This document shows positions 1 to 6,478 of a DNA stretch of 17,503 nt, piece by piece. Positions within the stretch are counted from its first letter, which is position 1. Each line of letters begins with the position of its first letter. The position numbers and the translations under genes are program-made. The notes beneath the pieces were generated by a model that worked only from the letters and a program-made list of their open reading frames with translations, was not told where the DNA came from and did no database searches. The DNA lies in NCBI GenBank assembly GCA_949067325.1, contig CARTDZ010000006.1, positions 22,050 through 39,552 of the forward strand, written 5' to 3'. Source of the stretch: an uncultured Eubacteriales bacterium. GTDB taxonomy: Bacteria; Bacillota; Clostridia; Christensenellales; UBA1242.

Positions 1-102
1 AACTAAAAAAAAGCTATTATAGGCATAAAAAACAAGAGCAAAAAAGCAAAAAAAACAGCGCAAAAAGGCCAAACTTAAAAAAAATCAAAAAATTTTGAAT
101 AA

Positions 103-121
103 ATGCTTTGCTTAAAAGCAT
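103..121. promoter_or_regulatory. Inverted repeat over a -35 box (possible operator)
   Basis: ATGCTTT at 103-109 and its exact reverse complement AAAGCAT at 115-121 flank a 5-base spacer. The repeat covers the whole -35 box of the promoter at 108-136, which is a normal place for a repressor to bind. No regulator gene is nearby, so an operator role is inference. Confidence 0.35.
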
Positions 122-136
122 CTATTGTGATAGAAT
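108..136 (+). promoter_or_regulatory. SigA-type promoter for the repeat-protein/transporter operon
   Basis: TTGCTT (108-113), a 17-base spacer and TAGAAT (131-136), with a TG one base before the -10 (extended -10). The predicted start of transcription is near 143. That lies inside the longest possible reading frame from 108 and supports translation starting at 159. Confidence 0.65.
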
Positions 137-158
137 ATATCAAAACAAAGGGGGAATT

Positions 159-1151
159 ATGTGCAGATCTTTAAGAAAAAAAGAAAAGGTGATTGACCCA
201 ATCATTCATGACGAAGAAGGCAATTTCTCACTCTCAAATGGCGTGCATATCTTGAACAAATGTGAAAACGTCTCTCTTTCGGGCAGTGCAATCGTGCTTG
301 AAAGCTTCAACTGCACATTCAAAGAAATTTCAGGCAAAGCAAAAATCCAAATGGCTGAAAACGTAACAATAGACAAACTCTGCGGCAAGGCAAAAATCGG
401 TCTTTTCAAAAGCGGAAAAATCACCGAAGTGTCAGGCAAAAGCTCAATCACAACAATAAATGATTGCACAATAGACTATGTCAAAGGCAAGGCTATGGTA
501 GGCACTATGAACGGCGGCTTCATTCGTTTCGTCGATGACCATGCAGAACTTGCTACAATCACCGACGGACGTGTTATGTTCGTTCGCAACAAGGCAAGAA
601 TAGTCACCATGATAAAAGGCTCAATCATAGGCATTTTAAACAACGCAAAACTCGTCAGTATGCTTTCAGGCGATTTGACTTATCTTTTAAATGACGCCAA
701 AGTCGGCACCATGAACGACGGCAACATCAAACTCTTCGCTGACAATAGTGAAGTGTCAACTTTCAATAAAGGCAAAATAGACGAAATGCTTGGCAAAAGC
801 GTGATCGCAGCCAGCCTTGACGGCGAAATCGGCTATCAAGACAAACAAACAATCATTCTCTATAGCCCAAACGAAAGCGCAAAAAGAATGAATGAATACA
901 AACAAATCAAAGCAGAACTCGCCCAAAAAGCAGGTGAGCAACCAGCAGAAAATGTCTCATCAAAAAATTTAAAATCAGAAGCTGAAAAAGAAATTTCAAA
1001 CCAAAACAATCAAGACCAAAATCAAAAAGACTTGAAAAAAGAACAAGAAGAAACCAAGTCGCCAGTCAAAAGACGTGTAAAAACAAAACAACTCAAACTT
1101 GACGATCTCACTCTTCAAAATCAAACAACCAAAGATGACAAGAAAAACTAA
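159..1151 (+). CDS. Tandem 17-residue repeat protein, probable beta-solenoid
   Basis: A protein of 330 residues whose family I do not recognise. I chose the ATG at 159 because AAAGGGGG sits just upstream and the promoter at 108-136 overlaps any earlier start. Residues 27-230 divide into twelve consecutive 17-residue units with no insertion or deletion. A typical unit reads AKxxTMxxGxIxxLxxx, with small or hydrophobic residues at fixed positions and Gly or Asn at the turns, as expected for one turn of a beta-helix per unit. Residues about 231-330 form a charged, Lys/Glu/Gln/Asn-rich tail that is probably disordered. There is no signal peptide or membrane segment, so it is likely cytoplasmic. 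The transporter gene starts 12 bases after the stop, so the two are probably co-transcribed. A core solenoid with disordered ends resembles bactofilin-type polymers, but that is inference. Confidence 0.8.
   Translation: MCRSLRKKEKVIDPIIHDEEGNFSLSNGVHILNKCENVSLSGSAIVLESFNCTFKEISGKAKIQMAENVTIDKLCGKAKIGLFKSGKITEVSGKSSITTINDCTIDYVKGKAMVGTMNGGFIRFVDDHAELATITDGRVMFVRNKARIVTMIKGSIIGILNNAKLVSMLSGDLTYLLNDAKVGTMNDGNIKLFADNSEVSTFNKGKIDEMLGKSVIAASLDGEIGYQDKQTIILYSPNESAKRMNEYKQIKAELAQKAGEQPAENVSSKNLKSEAEKEISNQNNQDQNQKDLKKEQEETKSPVKRRVKTKQLKLDDLTLQNQTTKDDKKN
237..848 (+). repeat. 51-bp coding repeat, twelve units
   Basis: This DNA encodes the twelve 17-residue units. The period is exactly 51 bp throughout, but the nucleotide sequence of the units has diverged strongly. 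The array therefore looks old and is held by protein structure rather than by recent slippage. Confidence 0.7.
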
Positions 1152-1163
1152 AAAGGAAAAACA

Positions 1164-2027
1164 ATGTTTCTAGACGCACTTGTCGATGCTCTGAAAGATA
1201 CTGCTCTCGTGCTGCCAATACTTTATCTCTCATATCTTCTAGTCAGTTATTTTTCACATAGCCAAAACAAAAAATATTCCAAAATTTTGCACCATACAAA
1301 AAAAGCAGGGCCTTTGTTTGGTGCTTTTTTAGGTTGCGTTCCACAATGCGGCTTCTCTTCAGTTATAAGCAGCCTCTACTCAAAACGAGTGGTCACTCTA
1401 GGCACTCTTATGGCCGTCTTCATCGCAACAAGTGACGAAGCTATACCGCTCATGATCGCAAACCCTCAATTTATTCCAAAGCTCCTTATTCTTCTTGCCG
1501 TGAAAGTGGTTTTGGCAATTATTCTTGGCTACCTCGTCGACCTCACACTCAGCCTCTTCCATCGCAAAAAACAAAAACCTGAAGAAGAAATTGAAGTTCC
1601 TCATCAGCACGAACATGGCCATAGCTGCACCAAAAATATCTTTCTTGATGCACTCAGACATACCGCAATCATAGTGGCTTACATATTTATTATCACGCTT
1701 GCAATAAACCTAGTTCATGAATACTATGGCGGCCTTGAGCCACTTCAAGTCTTATTTACTGACAACAAATATATTCAAGTTTTGGTCGCAGCACTAGTGG
1801 GTTTGATTCCAAATTGTGCCGCTTCAGTGTTTATCGTTGAGCTATATATGGAGGGCGTGATATGTTTTTCAGCCCTCGTCGCAGGCCTATGTGCAGGGGC
1901 GGGTGTGGGCTTAATCGTACTTTTTACAACCAACTTTAAAAAAATCTATCAAAACCTTGGAATAACCTTACTTTTGTACATTTTTGCAATAATATGTGGT
2001 ATTTTGACAACAGTTTTACCAATTTAG
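1164..2027 (+). CDS. Putative heavy-metal/manganese transporter (ArsP_2-like permease)
   Basis: A polytopic membrane protein of 287 residues resembling the clostridial family annotated as putative manganese transporter or arsenic efflux protein (ArsP_2). The chain is an internal duplication: FLDAL occurs at residues 2-6 and again at 160-164. Each half has a Cys/Pro motif in a membrane segment, GCVPQCGFS at 57-65 and GLIPNCAAS at 213-221. TSDEAIP at 89-95 follows the first. The loop between the halves carries a metal-ligand-like HQHEHGHSC at 147-155 after an acidic stretch. The Cys and His residues suggest a soft or transition metal ion, but the substrate cannot be read from sequence. The ATG at 1164 follows AAAAGG and lies 12 bases after the repeat-protein gene, so the pair is likely an operon. 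I see no terminator with a U-tract after the stop. Confidence 0.82.
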   Translation: MFLDALVDALKDTALVLPILYLSYLLVSYFSHSQNKKYSKILHHTKKAGPLFGAFLGCVPQCGFSSVISSLYSKRVVTLGTLMAVFIATSDEAIPLMIANPQFIPKLLILLAVKVVLAIILGYLVDLTLSLFHRKKQKPEEEIEVPHQHEHGHSCTKNIFLDALRHTAIIVAYIFIITLAINLVHEYYGGLEPLQVLFTDNKYIQVLVAALVGLIPNCAASVFIVELYMEGVICFSALVAGLCAGAGVGLIVLFTTNFKKIYQNLGITLLLYIFAIICGILTTVLPI

Positions 2028-2046
2028 TCGAAAAGTGTTGACTAAA
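2023..2046. promoter_or_regulatory. Inverted repeat over the -35 box of the rho-like gene
   Basis: TTTAGTC (2023-2029) and GACTAAA (2040-2046) are exact reverse complements separated by 10 bases, and the right arm covers most of the -35 box. No U-tract follows, so it is not an obvious terminator for the upstream transporter gene. It may be an operator. Confidence 0.35.
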
Positions 2047-2066
2047 GCGACCTTTTATGTTATAAT
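2038..2066 (+). promoter_or_regulatory. Near-consensus SigA promoter for the rho-like gene
   Basis: TTGACT (2038-2043), exactly 17 bases, then TATAAT (2061-2066), preceded by an extended -10 TG at 2058-2059. The start of transcription should be near 2073, giving a short leader with AAGGGAGGG about 8 bases before the ATG at 2099. Confidence 0.85.
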
Positions 2067-2098
2067 TTTGTAAAAAAATAAAAGGGAGGGCAAAGAAA

Positions 2099-3271
2099 AT
2101 GTCAAACACAAACGAAAACATGACGCAAGAAAGCTTGAAAGAAATACTCATAAGAAAGCTAGGAATTTATGAACTTCGTGCAGTGGCTCGCGAAATAGGC
2201 ATTCCATCGCCAACCACAAAAAGAAGAAATGAACTTGTTGATCTGATCGTGGAAAACAGAAACAGACTGCAATCTGGCATGATAGCAAATCTCACTCTCA
2301 CTCGAAAGGGCAGGCCATACAAAAAACTTAGCTCACTCGACAAAATCATAAGTGCAGTATCTTTTGACGACGAAACTCTTCCAAACCAAATTCAAAAACC
2401 AGCACCAAGTTATGACAGCCTGATATGTTTTGCTCAAGAAATTCCAAATTTCGAAAAAGTAGGCAAAAACGAAAGAATACTAAAAGGTGTGCTTCGCAAA
2501 GCCAATAGCGCAGCATATTTTATAGACACTGAAGAGGGCATAAAAGTATTCGTTCCAGATGATTTGACAGAAAGATACAACCTCTCGCAAGGTGATCTGC
2601 TTTCTACCAGAAGCTCTCAAATAAACAGCCAAGGTCAATATATCGTCAACGAAATACTAGAAGTCAACTTCAAAAGAATAGAAGACCACAAGGTCAAAGA
2701 TATTCCTCTTGCAAACCCAATCATCTCTCGCGAAAAATTGCAGTTTGGTTACGCTTCAATTTCTTGCGGCCGTCGCAATGCTGTCAAATTTGCTACTGAT
2801 ATCTTTGAAGATAGCCGTTTTGAAGCTTTGTGCAAAGATTGCAAAGACCGCAAAATTAAGGTTATCGTCCTCGGCTTAAACATCTCTTTTGAAAACGATA
2901 TCCTCTATCGCAGTATCGACAATGTGACTTCTCTCACAACCACATATGGAACTCATTGTGCAAGTGGCCTTGATCGCGTGGTAGACACAATCGCGCTCTG
3001 TCAAAAACTTACTCAACGCGGCCATAAAGTCCTTCTCTTCATCAACGATATCGTCGAGCTTCTTCGAACGCTTGACAAATACTACGGCAGCAGTGAGCAG
3101 TCAGACGGCCATTCAGTAGAATCGGTAGTGGTTGCTCAAAAATTGCTCTCTCTTGGCAGGGCATACGACAACGGCCTCTGGACAACGCTCCTCGTGGCTT
3201 ATCGTGATAGCGACGCAAAAGAAACGTTCCTAAACAACGAACTCTTTAAGGTAAGCGCAAAAATCGACTAA
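2099..3271 (+). CDS. Degenerate Rho-like protein (P-loop lost, C-terminus missing)
   Basis: A 390-residue homologue of transcription termination factor Rho. Residues 10-57 resemble the helical Rho N-terminal domain. Residues 125-190 match the RNA-binding cold-shock-like fold, including FVPDDLTERYNLSQGD at 151-166 where Rho has a YVSPSQIRRFNLRTGD-type stretch. LANPIISREKLQFG at 204-217 continues the alignment into the ATPase domain. The expected P-loop GPPKAGKT-type motif is absent: residues 219-240 keep only a GRR trace. The Walker B segment reads KVLLFINDIVEL (310-321), with Asn for the usual Asp. The chain stops at residue 390, in line with the EEFKGTGNMEL region of Rho, so the C-terminal motor part, with the arginine finger expected there, is missing. 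It is probably not an active helicase. It may bind RNA or modulate a genuine Rho. The frame is intact and its promoter strong, so it is not an obvious pseudogene. Confidence 0.78.
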   Translation: MSNTNENMTQESLKEILIRKLGIYELRAVAREIGIPSPTTKRRNELVDLIVENRNRLQSGMIANLTLTRKGRPYKKLSSLDKIISAVSFDDETLPNQIQKPAPSYDSLICFAQEIPNFEKVGKNERILKGVLRKANSAAYFIDTEEGIKVFVPDDLTERYNLSQGDLLSTRSSQINSQGQYIVNEILEVNFKRIEDHKVKDIPLANPIISREKLQFGYASISCGRRNAVKFATDIFEDSRFEALCKDCKDRKIKVIVLGLNISFENDILYRSIDNVTSLTTTYGTHCASGLDRVVDTIALCQKLTQRGHKVLLFINDIVELLRTLDKYYGSSEQSDGHSVESVVVAQKLLSLGRAYDNGLWTTLLVAYRDSDAKETFLNNELFKVSAKID

Positions 3272-3335
3272 GGCAATTTGAAATAAAAATTTTCAAATTC
3301 TGCATAAAAACAAAATAATGCAACATATTAAAATT

Positions 3336-3363
3336 GTTCGGCAAATGAATTATGAGCCCGAAC
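3336..3363 (+). other. Short hairpin upstream of the rho-like terminator
   Basis: GTTCGG (3336-3341) pairs with CCGAAC (3358-3363) around a 16-base loop. It lies between the rho-like stop codon and the terminator hairpin, so the transcript end carries two stem-loops. I match it to no known riboswitch class. Confidence 0.4.
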
Positions 3364-3365
3364 GC

Positions 3366-3422
3366 AAAAAACAAGCTTCAAATGGACTGTTATCAAAGTT
3401 CGCTAAGGAAGCTTGTTTTTTT
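3366..3422 (+). terminator. Intrinsic terminator after the rho-like gene
   Basis: A stem of AAAAAACAAGCTTC (3366-3379) with GAAGCTTGTTTTTT (3408-3421) encloses an unusually long 28-base loop, and a T-run ends the right arm. It separates the rho-like gene from lgt. Confidence 0.7.
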
Positions 3423-3460
3423 ATCTGACAACTTTCTTTAAACTTTTACCTCGCTTTTGT

Positions 3461-3489
3461 TTGCAAATTTTCATATATAAATATATAAT
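3461..3489 (+). promoter_or_regulatory. SigA promoter of lgt, predicting a leaderless mRNA
   Basis: TTGCAA (3461-3466), 17 bases, TATAAT (3484-3489). Transcription should start near 3496, within about two bases of the lgt ATG at 3498. No Shine-Dalgarno sequence is present before that ATG. Confidence 0.6.
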
Positions 3490-3497
3490 AATCATAT

Positions 3498-4331
3498 ATG
3501 TTCGGCTTTTTTGACTCATATTTCCTTCTATTTGGACTAAAAATCACTTACTATGGCTTCATAATCGCTCTCGGCATGGCCTTAGGCGTTTTTCTCGCCT
3601 GCAAAAACGCTCGCCTTCGCGGCCTCAAAAGCGACGACGTGCTTATAATTGCGTGTTACGTACTTCCGCTATCTATTCTTGGAGCTAGGGCATATTATGC
3701 AATTTTTAGCGAACAAAACATCACCTTTCTCGAGTTTTTACAAATCTGGAATGGCGGCATGGCCATTTATGGCGGCGTGATTGGTGGTGCAATAGGAGTG
3801 ACACTTTATTGCATAATCCACAAAAAGAACTTTTTGGACGTGGCAGACGTTGTTGCTCCATCACTTATTTTGGGTCAAGCACTAGGCAGAATAGGTTGCT
3901 ATTTTGCAGGCTGCTGCTATGGCGTCGAAGTTCAAAATCCAGCCTTTCAAACCTTTCCTCTTTCAACTCAAATAGAAGGGGTGTGGCACTTGTCAACTTT
4001 CTTTTATGAAAGCTTGTGGGATCTTCTTATCTTCATTCTTCTGTTCTTCCTACTTCGAAGTTGCAAATTCTCTCAACGAGGAGTGATAGCTTCATTCTAT
4101 CTCATAGGCTACGGTCTTGGCAGATTTTGGATAGAGGGCTTGCGTGGTGATAGCCTTATGATAGGAAGCATTCGCACTTCACAGCTGTTAAGCATAATCC
4201 TAGTTTTTGTAGGACTTATACTTCTTCTTGTTTATTATATACTTATAAAAAAGAACGTCAAAAAAGCTTTTGCACCATTTCCACTTCCAAAAGAGAAAAA
4301 GAAGACTAAAAAACCAAAATTAAGCCAATAA
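3498..4331 (+). CDS. lgt: Prolipoprotein diacylglyceryl transferase
   Basis: Lgt transfers a diacylglyceryl group from phosphatidylglycerol to the lipobox Cys of prolipoproteins, the first step of lipoprotein maturation, in the cytoplasmic membrane. The 277-residue length and about seven membrane segments fit the family. The signature GRIGCYFAGCCYG lies at 130-142, containing the essential Arg (131). GMAIYGGVIGG at 87-97 is the region of the E. coli catalytic His103, here Tyr91. YESLWD at 170-175 and GRFWIEGLRGD at 208-218 (Arg209, Glu213, Arg216) complete the pattern. The C-terminus ends in a Lys-rich tail from about residue 251. The ATG at 3498 is kept because the family N-terminal pattern (FGLKITYYGFIIALG) begins right after it, although no ribosome binding site precedes it. 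A lipoprotein substrate is encoded at 15474-16745. First gene of a probable three-gene operon. Confidence 0.93.
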   Translation: MFGFFDSYFLLFGLKITYYGFIIALGMALGVFLACKNARLRGLKSDDVLIIACYVLPLSILGARAYYAIFSEQNITFLEFLQIWNGGMAIYGGVIGGAIGVTLYCIIHKKNFLDVADVVAPSLILGQALGRIGCYFAGCCYGVEVQNPAFQTFPLSTQIEGVWHLSTFFYESLWDLLIFILLFFLLRSCKFSQRGVIASFYLIGYGLGRFWIEGLRGDSLMIGSIRTSQLLSIILVFVGLILLLVYYILIKKNVKKAFAPFPLPKEKKKTKKPKLSQ

Positions 4332-4339
4332 TATAGAGC

Positions 4340-4837
4340 ATGAGAGGAAGGATTTTAAATATAAAAAAATCTAGCATTCTTAGATGCTCTTTTTTGTTGA
4401 CTTGGCTGTTAATAATTGGCGAAATTCTTCTTTCAACTCTTCTTTTAAAAAACAACTATCTTTGGTTTTATGGCTTGTGTCTGTTTTTAGGCCTTCATTT
4501 GCTTTTAAAATCAACACTTTTTCATCTCGACTCTTGCTGTTATTTTGGCTTTCTGCTTTTCTTTATCGGCATAAGCGGCATTCTAGCAAATTTCACTCCG
4601 CTCGGCCACATATTTCTTACTTTGATTACCTTCGCTTTCGGCCTCGCAAGCATACTGACTTACCTGTTCTTTGATCAGCAATTCCATTTTTTTATCGCAA
4701 TTATCCTATTTTTCGTGGCAATTGGCGTATTTTTCAGTCAAATAGGTTTAATTCCTTTCTGGATTTCTCTTGCAATTTTGGCAGTAGGTGTGCTATTATT
4801 TATATTGAAATATCTAGTATTCGTAAAAAGGAGCTAA
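4340..4837 (+). CDS. Six-TM membrane protein of unknown function
   Basis: A 165-residue, very hydrophobic protein that I do not recognise. Six membrane segments can be drawn at about residues 13-36, 40-57, 65-85, 88-109, 114-133 and 137-161, joined by very short loops, with basic residues at both termini. A pattern of paired short helices recalls DUF308/HdeD-type proteins, but no motif confirms that. The ATG at 4340 lies 8 bases after the lgt stop and has only a weak GAG before it, so translation is probably coupled to lgt. An AGGAAGG lies just inside the frame (4345-4351), but no usual start codon follows at a suitable distance. The downstream ribosome binding site overlaps the stop of this gene, tying the three genes together. 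Confidence 0.7.
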   Translation: MRGRILNIKKSSILRCSFLLTWLLIIGEILLSTLLLKNNYLWFYGLCLFLGLHLLLKSTLFHLDSCCYFGFLLFFIGISGILANFTPLGHIFLTLITFAFGLASILTYLFFDQQFHFFIAIILFFVAIGVFFSQIGLIPFWISLAILAVGVLLFILKYLVFVKRS

Positions 4838-4842
4838 AAAAA

Positions 4843-5574
4843 ATGTTTTCCACTGAGTTTAATGGTTACAACAAAAGTGAAGTAGAAAGTTTTATCGCAA
4901 AGCTGAAGGCAGAACACGAGGCCTCACTCATGGAGGAAAAACTCAAAGTGCTAGAGTCAGAAAAAAAACTGCTTGACTACAAAAGCCGCAGCTATGACCT
5001 TGAAAATCGCGAAAGAAGCATCATGTCAGCACTTGACCTTTTTCGCAAATATGAAGACGAAGGCAAGCGCAATTTAAGCGAACTCAAAGCCACTCAGCTC
5101 AAAATGGTATATGGCCAAATAGAGATCCTTTTTCAAGAACTTTCAATCAAATATCCAGGAATACAAGACAACAGTTCACTACGCAAAATATCAACAGACA
5201 TACAAAATATTCTCAATCAGCTCGATTTTAGCGAACGTGCAGAGCTTACCAACCCAATAAAAACCGAAAACGACTCAATGCGTATGCTTCTCAACAAAAT
5301 GCAGGGCTATCGCAAAGTTCAGGACACACCTCGTGAGGTAAAAATTGATCGCACGACCAGTGAAAAAAACTTTATCCGCCCAGTTACTGACATGACCCTT
5401 GAAGAAGACGACAACTATTCAAATCTCGTTGACAAATTTCTAGCCGCCAAACCAGAACAATCAAATCGCTCACTTCAAAGCTCAGGCTTCGATCTTAAAG
5501 AAGCCATAAACCCAAAAGACGACCTCGCAGAAATTATGAAAGCTTTCGACTTTTATTCAAATGACGATGAGTAA
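4843..5574 (+). CDS. DivIVA-like coiled-coil protein
   Basis: A 243-residue protein. Its N-terminus F6-NGY-NKSEVESFI has the DivIVA/GpsB lipid-binding pattern (F-x-GY-x-x-x-x-V-x-x-F). A heptad-like, Glu/Lys-rich coiled coil follows over about residues 18-110. The rest is hydrophilic with a strongly acidic end (FYSNDDE). DivIVA proteins bind curved membrane and recruit division, cell-wall or chromosome-anchoring partners. This one is longer than GpsB and its C-terminal two-thirds matches nothing I recognise. The AAAAGGAG ribosome binding site (4827-4834) overlaps the end of the preceding membrane-protein gene, and a terminator follows the stop, making this the last gene of the lgt operon. Its partner could be the adjacent membrane protein, which is inference. 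Confidence 0.72.
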   Translation: MFSTEFNGYNKSEVESFIAKLKAEHEASLMEEKLKVLESEKKLLDYKSRSYDLENRERSIMSALDLFRKYEDEGKRNLSELKATQLKMVYGQIEILFQELSIKYPGIQDNSSLRKISTDIQNILNQLDFSERAELTNPIKTENDSMRMLLNKMQGYRKVQDTPREVKIDRTTSEKNFIRPVTDMTLEEDDNYSNLVDKFLAAKPEQSNRSLQSSGFDLKEAINPKDDLAEIMKAFDFYSNDDE

Positions 5575-5578
5575 ATTT

Positions 5579-5612
5579 CAAAAAAAACGTCTAAATCTTA
5601 GACGTTTTTTTT
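5579..5612. terminator. Bidirectional intrinsic terminator
   Basis: ACGTCTAA (5587-5594) pairs with TTAGACGT (5598-5605) around a 3-base loop. A T-run follows to 5612 and an A-run precedes from 5579, so it can end transcription from the lgt operon and from the convergent degV-SDR unit. Confidence 0.88.
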
Positions 5613-5635
5613 ACTTTCAATCGAATTTTTTAATA

Positions 5636-5746
5636 AATTTTTAATCAAATCTTGAAATAAGCAAATTGCCAAACAATCCAATTTTTAATCAAATCTTGAA
5701 ATAAGCAAAATAACCAAATAGCAAATAGCCAAAATTTTTAATCAAA
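5636..5746. repeat. 30-bp direct repeat plus partial third copy at an SDR gene end
   Basis: An identical 30-bp sequence, beginning AATTTTTAATCAAATC, occurs at 5636-5665 and 5680-5709 (44-bp offset). A 14-bp partial copy at 5733-5746 includes the stop codon of the convergent SDR gene. The repeats look like duplicated copies of that gene end. Confidence 0.7.
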
Positions 5747-6478
5747 CCGTATTGCGCCGCCATTTACATCAAAACAAGCGCCAGTAATATAACTTGCCTC
5801 TTCACTTGAAAGAAAGAAAATCAACGAAGCAACATCTTCGGACTGCCCAAATCGTTGCAGGGGAATTTGCCCCAAGCATTCCTCTCTGTTTTCTCCAACA
5901 ATGCCACTTGTCATTTTCGTTTCAATAAAGCCAGGCGCAACGGCATTGACCCTTATCCTAAAAGGAGCATATTCAACAGCCAGCGATTTTGTCAAAGCAA
6001 CTATTCCACCTTTTGAAGAAGCATAAGCCACTTCAAAACTTCCTCCAGTTTCACCCAAAATTGAAGCGACGTTTACAATATTTCCATGCTTTTGTGCTGT
6101 CAAAAATTTGAGCGCTTCGCGACAAGAAATCATAGTGCCTTTCAAATTTGTATTTATAATTTCCTCAATCTCGCCGTCTCTTACTTCAATAAAAAGCTTT
6201 TCCTTCAACGCCTGCCCAGCACAATGCACAACGCTATCTATGTATTCAAATCTTTCAAAAGCGGACTTATAAAAAGCTTTTATGCTCTCAACGTCTTCCA
6301 AAGCGTATAAGAAGCTTGCAACTTCCACACCAAAACTCTCAATCTCTCTTTCAAGCTCTTCAACAGACGCTTTGTGTCTTGCAAGCACAACATTATATCC
6401 ACGCCTTGCAAAAAGCAGGGCGGTAGCCCGCCCAATTCCGCTACTTGCACCAGTTATAATCACACTTTTTCTTAACAT
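5738..6478 (-). CDS. FabG-like short-chain dehydrogenase/reductase
   Basis: A classical 246-residue SDR that binds NAD(P)H on a Rossmann fold. The cofactor motif TGASSGIG is at residues 9-16. HCAG at 85-88 replaces the usual NNAG. Asn111 is in the NTNLKG segment, and the catalytic Ser139, Tyr152 and Lys156 lie in NVAS and YASSK. PGFIETKM at 182-189 and YITGACFDVNGG at 230-241 match the FabG (3-oxoacyl-ACP reductase) pattern. The exact substrate is not provable, since many SDRs look this way. I chose the ATG at 6478 over a TTG at 6484 because the family has only a few residues before the first strand. Either way the start overlaps the end of degV (by 7 bases from the ATG), so the genes are translationally coupled. 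DegV proteins bind fatty acids, which fits a lipid role. Confidence 0.85.
   Translation of the reverse strand: MLRKSVIITGASSGIGRATALLFARRGYNVVLARHKASVEELEREIESFGVEVASFLYALEDVESIKAFYKSAFERFEYIDSVVHCAGQALKEKLFIEVRDGEIEEIINTNLKGTMISCREALKFLTAQKHGNIVNVASILGETGGSFEVAYASSKGGIVALTKSLAVEYAPFRIRVNAVAPGFIETKMTSGIVGENREECLGQIPLQRFGQSEDVASLIFFLSSEEASYITGACFDVNGGAIRFD

Noticed and set aside
108..158. Upstream start for the repeat-protein gene
   Set aside because: The extra 17 codons overlap the promoter and lie before the predicted transcription start. A good ribosome binding site serves the ATG at 159.
3809..4674. Out-of-frame plus-strand reading frames inside lgt and the six-TM gene
   Set aside because: They lie wholly inside better supported genes, lack ribosome binding sites and show no family features.
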